Positions 10,001 through 12,729 of a stretch of DNA of 12,729 nucleotides are shown in pieces. Within the stretch, counting starts at the first letter, position 1, and the number at the start of each line of letters is the position of its first letter. This DNA is from JBILVQ01 sp044370375 (lineage in GTDB: Bacteria; Bacteroidota; Bacteroidia; UBA4408). Below the pieces are notes generated by a model. It was not told the origin of the DNA. It did no database searches and saw only the letters and a program-made list of their open reading frames with translations. The position numbers and the translations under genes were made by a program. The stretch lies in assembly GCA_044370375.1 (NCBI GenBank), contig JBILVQ010000075.1, positions 1 through 12,729 on the forward strand, read 5' to 3'.

Positions 10001-12729
10001 AACATGAGTGGCGGTGTTTTGGGCATTGGTATCAATGCCTCCGGTCCTCTAACTTTTTGTCAAGGAGAGGATGTTACCCTCACAGCACAACCTTCGGGGG
10101 CAAGCGCTTATGCATGGAATACAGGAAGTACAACGCAACAAATTGTTGTCAATGCCTCCGGAACGTATAGTGTAATTGTTGCCGACAATGGAGGCTGTAC
10201 GGCAAGTGCATCGGTGGTCGTAAACGTAGTTACGTCACCTGTTGCCAATACCAATCCATCGGGAGTGGTTGGTTTATGTGCCGGAAATTCAGTCCTTGTT
10301 ACGGCTTTACCATCTGGTGGAGGCAATAGCTTTTTATGGTCGGATGGTACAAGCGGATCAACCAATACATACAGTACTCCCGGAAGCTATTATGTGGTGG
10401 TGAGCAATACAACAGGATGTTCGGATACCGCTTTCTTCAATGTTAATTTATTGACCACACCAACGGTTACGGCTAGCAATACCGGGCCATACTGCGCGGG
10501 CAATGATATCGCGTTAAGTGCTAATGGAAGCGGAATTAGTACGGTACTTTGGACAGGACCCAATGGTTTCAGCAGCACATCGTTGAATCCGCAAATTATA
10601 TCTTCGGTGCTTGCAGATGCAGGGGTTTACACGGTAGTAGCAAGTAGCTCAGGCGGATGTACCGCAACGGCAACAACAAGCATTGCCTTTAATGGAAGTG
10701 CTCCTGTAATGTCCTTCAGCGGCAACACTGACTTTACTGCACATGTTGTTTATCCTTTGGTTGATAATCCATATAGCATTTACCGTTTTGAAGTAAATTA
10801 CAGTGATGCAGATGGTAACCTGCCACAAAACGGATATCCTAAAGTGTTGATGGATTACGAACCCAATGGATCCTTCAGCAATGGGAATGACCGGGTTTTT
10901 ATCATGGCCGAGGTTGATCCGCTCGACAATGATGTGAGTGATGGTAAAATTTATTTTTACGAAGGAACCGCTTTCCCGACCACAGCCAACTGGCAAACCA
11001 CCATCAGGGGTATTGATGCATCAGGTTGTGAAACCAATTTCGGACCCGCAGCAGAGCCTGATGTTTTGGATGATGCAGATATTTTTATTTTTGCTAATGA
11101 TATTACTTTTAGCAATCCTTCACCGGATACCTCAGAGACCATTGTTGTTTCAGCAGTGATTCATAATGAGTCTGATTATCCGGCACAAAATTTTGTGGTG
11201 CATTTGGTGAATCAGTATGATCCGGCAATTGTTTACCCTGACATTAATGTTCCTTTGCTTCCTGCCCATTCTACTACAACGGTTCAATGGACCATTGTTA
11301 CGCCCAATGTTCCCTCATGGAATCCGATGCAGGTTTTCATTGATTATACCAATCAAATTTCAGAACCTAATGAACTGGATAATCAGGCAATTCGACCTTT
11401 TATCAATGGCCCTTATAATTTACCCGGTGGTATAACGGTGAATGCTTCACCCAGTCCGGCAACATCTTATGCCGTCAATGGAAATTACGTTTCAATATTG
11501 GGCAATGCAGTGTATTATGGAACTCCCGTAGTGCTTGCCAATCCCGGTGTTGCAGGAGCAACGGTGAGTTTAACGCTTGTTGAAACAGGAGCGGTTTACA
11601 ATGGTTACACCAATTCGAATGGTTTTTATAATATTGGGTTTTATACTCCGGTTACACCGGGTTTGTATCATGTGAACGTATCGATTACCGACTTTACGCT
11701 TACCGGTGATACATCTACGCAGTTTGTATTACTTGTTCCTCCTTGTTCGCCCGACCTGTCCTGTAATTTGATTTTAAGCCCGAATTCAGTATTGTCGAAT
11801 GGTACCGTTAATGCCAGCGTGGTGGTTACGAACACAGGTTGTGCTGATGTAACTCAACCGACCTTGTTAACCTTTACGTTAAGCAATGGGTTCTCAACGC
11901 CTGCACCGATCATTGTTCCACCCCTTGCAGCCGGACAAAATTTCTCAACGCCATTACCGGATCTTACCGCGGGTGTGTCAGGTGTTTTGTCCATGACAGC
12001 TACTGCCGATGCCTCCAATTTAATTGTTGAATCCAATGAGGCAAATAATATCAATACGGAAAATGTTAGCATTGTGATTCCGGGCATTGACCTTTATTTG
12101 TATAGTTCCAACATTAATCAAATTAATTATTACCTCTGTCAGAATCACACCTTTTCATGGACCATTAGAAATGGTGGAGTTCTACCTTCAGGCGCCTTTA
12201 ATGTCTTAATCAGGCTTTATCGTTCAGGGGTATTACAAACTACTTTTACTCACAATGTTTCAAACCTTGGCGGATTGGATTTGGTTACTTTAAGTGACAA
12301 TTATACCTTTTTGCAGGCCGGAAGTTATACGTATGAGGTTGAAATAGACGCTCCTGTTGCAACGCAAGGTTTGGTGTCTGAATTGAACGAGACCAATAAT
12401 TTTAATAATTTATCTACAACAGTTACCATTTGCCAGCCTGACCTAACGGTGCTTGGTTGTGGCCAATTAACCGTTGCAGGAACCGATCCTGTTTTTCCGG
12501 GAAATATAACGTTACAAGCCAGAATTTATAATTCCGGAACAGATGTTGCCACCGGTCCCTTTGATGTTGAATTTAACGTGGCAGGTATTGCCTATACCCA
12601 AACAATTAATTCAAACGTAGCGGCAGGTGCCATTGAAAATGTTTCCATAACGGTTCCCAATCCATCACCGGGTAATAATTCATTGGTGGTGTTTGCAGAT
12701 CCTGCAAATCTAATTGTGGAAGGCAATGA
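4040..12729 (+). CDS. Giant secreted multidomain adhesin-like protein, 3' end beyond window
   Basis: One frame runs 2896 codons from ATG 4040 to the right edge without a stop. Residues 1-27 are a signal peptide ('MGQFLRGFKAFSLFFLLG' to 'LNAQ'). Modules in order, with approximate residues: jellyroll/MAM-like 30-187 (ends 'GWGLDNIVIKG'); Fn3 188-286; GEVED 288-432 ('GQAEDY' at 421-426); Fn3 436-525; PPC-like 529-650 and 655-806; Fn3 808-897; jellyroll 898-1092; Fn3 1093-1183; jellyroll 1184-1366; Fn3 1370-1464; PPC-like 1466-1594 and 1597-1742; six Ig/PKD-like units 1744-2218; acidic Ig-like domain 2220-2357; CARDB 2358-2453; carboxypeptidase-regulatory-like 2458-2568; CARDB 2570-2680, 2682-2796 and 2798 to the edge. 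No enzyme motif is visible, so adhesion, matrix or surface-fibre function is inferred. Export by type IX secretion is likely from the organism and architecture, but the C-terminal sorting domain is outside the window. No ATG lies upstream in frame, and the signal peptide supports the chosen start. No Shine-Dalgarno site is present; the leader is A-rich. Confidence 0.93.
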   Translation, partial: MGQFLRGFKAFSLFFLLGFFSKELNAQSVLFNESWNSNNFTSGAWSFSPSQANWTTGGSYTPTGGTSPNAFFNWSPTQGNYSFALTSQVFDATAITNLTLDYLLLLNNYSTSTLEQFAVEYKTTGSGSWSILENFNNSTGSFSISRTNQSLAGMDGQQFQIRFRVYGQNSFNLNGWGLDNIVIKGTPTTIPGNPSLFIPADLSTGVFVNQPLIWATPFGADGYRLTLGTNAPNYNNILNNVDIGNVSQYFNGNWNPSTTYGWRIIPYNTFGNATGSVFRTFTTVAAGCNAISYCPITYAAVNNGGIANVNFAGINNNSGNETSQYGDYTGLGSFPVSRGATYPINITHGPYNYVRVFFDWNQDGDFSDANELYDLGASNSSTQSTIPVLVPSTANLGTTRMRVVINNSFTPVSCNSGSGNGQAEDYCIVVNSQPSCLPPSNLTATVNSSASVTLSWTDANPSSAGFQIDFAPQGVAQGSGTIYNSTTLSRTISSLPSATSFRYFVRADCGSGNFSEWVGPYYVTPNNSCVGAAALGSVTAACTLVNQIGTQLNQDSFVGCAGTYDALYYSFVASSGSTELTITRNNSNIYYLEIIEGNCGTLSYLCCDYFSSGTTYTLYPSGLVAGQTYYLRVVSYSPVGASFFDISVCYQNDSRTCSMPALANYTETLENCGQTNLNDNCTDAEPVSFSGNYVIQGSTFSSCLDEDDRDLYLITLPQSGVYDVNLFSGAPVSVDLYRLSNTDPCGSTNYISSSNVSTFCSGANLLNNTTLNAGTYLLYVYYDGNIGQFPCGSQGINNYQISFTLDGCAPPLVASINATETTASVSLVSVSGATQYSWEVVPAGNAQGVGVISSGNSISTNFNITGLTAGNTYSLYLRTNCGGTFSAYSAANVFVTLCGSLSPILLPFEQVYDALSTAIVIGPAFVINDPDQCWSFSNGQVMTGTDNVMYSATGNLGVTIGNEEYDVCKVSELISTFNLSSYSGANNILTSFDLAIAGNYNLDPEDKVFVRGSVNDPWLTLFDWGTNYSLTFNQGVFEAIADIDLDSVLSANGQSFSASTQFKFSINSCYYPYYQFGYEGITLDNFKIYTCPQPLNAVVSGITSSSATFAWEAPGSFQDFEVYFGADPLPVPDAATVPTQLVAGDTSLVFTGLNAAADYQVYVRTDCGSANSNWTGPVNFSTICPAFVPAALPLTENFDALPNETISNTEVVVCFPSNGFSFETDNIYGRGFTGTSSYQSGIGSPTFTMANDGSGNYADNSLYWSVNLANFSASSSLLFEMEYMDLGDENDGIDKVYFRGSSTDPWIDVYDWASGTDNVLQNITLDVDSILINNGQSVGAGFQVRVRQYDNFQPGTDGLAINSMRILQDNCGTAPVNLDAEVTGPTSANLSWASTGSETLWDIVVGPYPLTVPGLTTTPTHNDVSAQPFAVSGLSNNGTYEFYVRAQCNAGVTSLWEGPFAFTLNDTCIGAAPLTQTANVSYTSFNERAATMGLVHCANALGAVYGKDVWFSFVPTTSRVRINILSSSSYPIGFELLDGNCTTNSNICCTYNPSNATSIETVTPNLVIGQTYFIKLGIASFISNPVINVSVSNPPTAACSTTAPAPNYTESEACGSFLNQTCSTAESISLSANPFFIWGDAVNQCSRHDTDAYAFNIPTGGVFQFDLTAPFNSRLQVFNTTSGCASLVQIGNILGNACVLTSANLNLSAGNYVVMVINNGNNNSQINACGINSRYELKIIGNCSLSSTFITTSPGGTLCAGTPLTLTANPAGASYAWNTGASTQSIVVTSNGTYAVNITDANGCTGSSAVLVNFLSLPSVSKSSNSPVCEGASLQLNATGGVSYSWSGPNSFSSSLQNPTISGVTAAGAGTYYVTVTGSNGCSRLDSLTVNINPLPFEIGEAPQNLGIAGNNQIICANNSAVVTLNNSQPSVIYQLLDSATNALISSANGTGGAIQLNTGILNTDRVFKINALSGTCSNQLDSIIHINMSGGVLGIGINASGPLTFCQGEDVTLTAQPSGASAYAWNTGSTTQQIVVNASGTYSVIVADNGGCTASASVVVNVVTSPVANTNPSGVVGLCAGNSVLVTALPSGGGNSFLWSDGTSGSTNTYSTPGSYYVVVSNTTGCSDTAFFNVNLLTTPTVTASNTGPYCAGNDIALSANGSGISTVLWTGPNGFSSTSLNPQIISSVLADAGVYTVVASSSGGCTATATTSIAFNGSAPVMSFSGNTDFTAHVVYPLVDNPYSIYRFEVNYSDADGNLPQNGYPKVLMDYEPNGSFSNGNDRVFIMAEVDPLDNDVSDGKIYFYEGTAFPTTANWQTTIRGIDASGCETNFGPAAEPDVLDDADIFIFANDITFSNPSPDTSETIVVSAVIHNESDYPAQNFVVHLVNQYDPAIVYPDINVPLLPAHSTTTVQWTIVTPNVPSWNPMQVFIDYTNQISEPNELDNQAIRPFINGPYNLPGGITVNASPSPATSYAVNGNYVSILGNAVYYGTPVVLANPGVAGATVSLTLVETGAVYNGYTNSNGFYNIGFYTPVTPGLYHVNVSITDFTLTGDTSTQFVLLVPPCSPDLSCNLILSPNSVLSNGTVNASVVVTNTGCADVTQPTLLTFTLSNGFSTPAPIIVPPLAAGQNFSTPLPDLTAGVSGVLSMTATADASNLIVESNEANNINTENVSIVIPGIDLYLYSSNINQINYYLCQNHTFSWTIRNGGVLPSGAFNVLIRLYRSGVLQTTFTHNVSNLGGLDLVTLSDNYTFLQAGSYTYEVEIDAPVATQGLVSELNETNNFNNLSTTVTICQPDLTVLGCGQLTVAGTDPVFPGNITLQARIYNSGTDVATGPFDVEFNVAGIAYTQTINSNVAAGAIENVSITVPNPSPGNNSLVVFADPANLIVEGN
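5345..6461 (+). repeat. Intragenic repeat block, copy 1: Fn3 plus two PPC-like domains
   Basis: Residues about 436-806 of the giant protein. Landmarks shared with copy 2 at 8150-9266: the Fn3 end 'YFVRADC' (Cys 509); the domain start 'SCVGAA'; 'GNC' (Cys 599) followed by Cys-Cys at 606-607; and 'NYTE' at 664-667. Their order is identical in both copies, at offsets of 939-943 residues. The similarity is at protein level and divergent, so the duplication is old. Confidence 0.72.
6463..7316 (+). repeat. Fn3-jellyroll unit, copy 1
   Basis: Residues about 808-1092. The Fn3 begins after a cysteine and ends 'LYLRTNC' (Cys 881). The jellyroll begins 'LPFEQVYDAL' and contains 'DKVFVRGSVNDPWLTLFDW' from residue 1006 and 'SVLSANGQS'. 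The same motifs recur in the following unit about 288 residues later. Confidence 0.68.
7317..8137 (+). repeat. Fn3-jellyroll unit, copy 2
   Basis: Residues about 1093-1366. The Fn3 ends 'VYVRTDC' (Cys 1167). The jellyroll begins 'LPLTENFDAL' and contains 'DKVYFRGSSTDPWIDVYDW' from residue 1294 and 'SILINNGQS'. These align with copy 1 at a 288-residue offset, so the two units are in tandem. Confidence 0.68.
8150..9266 (+). repeat. Intragenic repeat block, copy 2: Fn3 plus two PPC-like domains
   Basis: Residues about 1371-1742 of the giant protein. Matching landmarks to copy 1: 'FYVRAQC' (Cys 1448), 'TCIGAAPL', 'GNC' (Cys 1541) with Cys-Cys at 1548-1549, and 'NYTE' at 1607-1610. The spacing from the GNC cysteine to the first Cys of the pair is seven residues in both copies. 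The second PPC-like domain here contains 'DTDAYAFNIP', comparable to 'DRDLYLITLP' in copy 1. Confidence 0.72.
9299..10684 (+). repeat. Tandem array of six Cys-framed Ig/PKD-like units
   Basis: Each unit begins with a cysteine followed by a Gly or Asn-rich turn and a beta strand, and ends with a cysteine after a Gly-rich turn. Cys pairs by residue: 1759/1804, 1829/1882, 1916/1977, 2007/2053, 2080/2127 and 2152/2207. Five units share the 'C-x-G' opening and the 'NGC' or 'GGC'-type close; the third is diverged ('ICANNS' to 'GTCSNQ'). Units 1 and 4 share 'YAWNTG', and units 2 and 6 share a 'W-(S/T)-GPN-(S/G)-FSS' loop. Each pair may form a disulfide after export. Confidence 0.75.
11111..12729 (+). 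repeat. CARDB-type repeats near the visible C-terminus
   Basis: Four copies end in the CARDB signature of hydrophobic-x-Glu-x-Asn-Glu: 'ISEPNELDN' at residue 2440, 'IVESNEANN' at 2662, 'VSELNETNN' at 2779, and 'IVEGN' at 2892, where the window cuts the motif. A transthyretin-like domain containing 'TNSNGFYNIGF' (bases about 11411-11740) sits between the first and second copies. CARDB domains are cell-adhesion-related beta sandwiches common in bacterial and archaeal surface proteins. Confidence 0.75.

Noticed and set aside
9362..10140. Short DNA repeats (such as the TATGCATGGAA-ACAGGA sites) as a mobile element or CRISPR signal
   Set aside because: They are in frame, degenerate and encode the same Ig strand, so they reflect domain duplication. 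No spacers, inverted ends or transposase are present.
10649..10996. Minus-strand open frame of 115 codons
   Set aside because: Lies opposite the last Ig unit and the acidic domain; the sense frame keeps the Cys framework and continues unbroken.
4040..12729. SprB-like gliding adhesin
   Set aside because: The modules here are a varied mosaic, not a long run of one repeat, and no gliding-specific C-terminal domain is visible. The name is not justified.

Overview
The window looks like Bacteroidota, most likely a Flavobacteriales-type marine or environmental lineage. Evidence: AT-leaning base use, A-rich leaders without clear Shine-Dalgarno sites, signal peptides ending in 'KAQ' or 'NAQ', a lipoprotein with the Bacteroidota surface-export tag after its cysteine, a GEVED domain, Cys-framed Fn3 and Ig modules, and CARDB repeats. 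No RNA gene, insertion sequence, phage gene or CRISPR array was seen.

Layout. Bases 1-3849 hold three tightly packed minus-strand genes, read right to left: a surface lipoprotein (2404-3849) with an Fn3-like domain and a probable Kelch-type propeller; a small predicted outer-membrane beta-barrel protein (1626-2399); and an exported caspase-fold peptidase with an N-terminal WD40-like propeller (1-1629). The caspase gene runs off the left edge just after its catalytic histidine. Gaps of 4 bases and a 4-base ATGA overlap suggest one operon. Bases 3850-4039 form a divergent intergenic region with a possible Bacteroidota promoter for the plus strand.

Bases 4040-12729 are one uninterrupted reading frame of at least 2896 codons, open at the right edge. 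It encodes a giant secreted or surface protein made only of beta-sandwich modules: signal peptide, jellyroll (MAM-like), Fn3, GEVED with a calcium-type loop, Fn3, two PPC-like domains, Fn3-jellyroll-Fn3-jellyroll, Fn3, two more PPC-like domains, six Cys-framed Ig/PKD-like units, an acidic Ig-like domain, CARDB, a carboxypeptidase-regulatory-like domain, and three more CARDB repeats. No catalytic module is visible. The most likely role is a very long adhesin or cell-surface fibre, probably exported by the type IX secretion system; the sorting domain that would confirm this lies beyond the window.

How the genes might work together: all four products are predicted to be exported, so this is a cell-envelope locus. 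Whether the divergent operon processes or displays the giant protein is speculation. The clearest unusual signal is the internal history of the giant gene: a Fn3-PPC-PPC block of about 370 residues occurs twice, about 940 residues apart, on either side of a second, tandemly duplicated Fn3-jellyroll unit.
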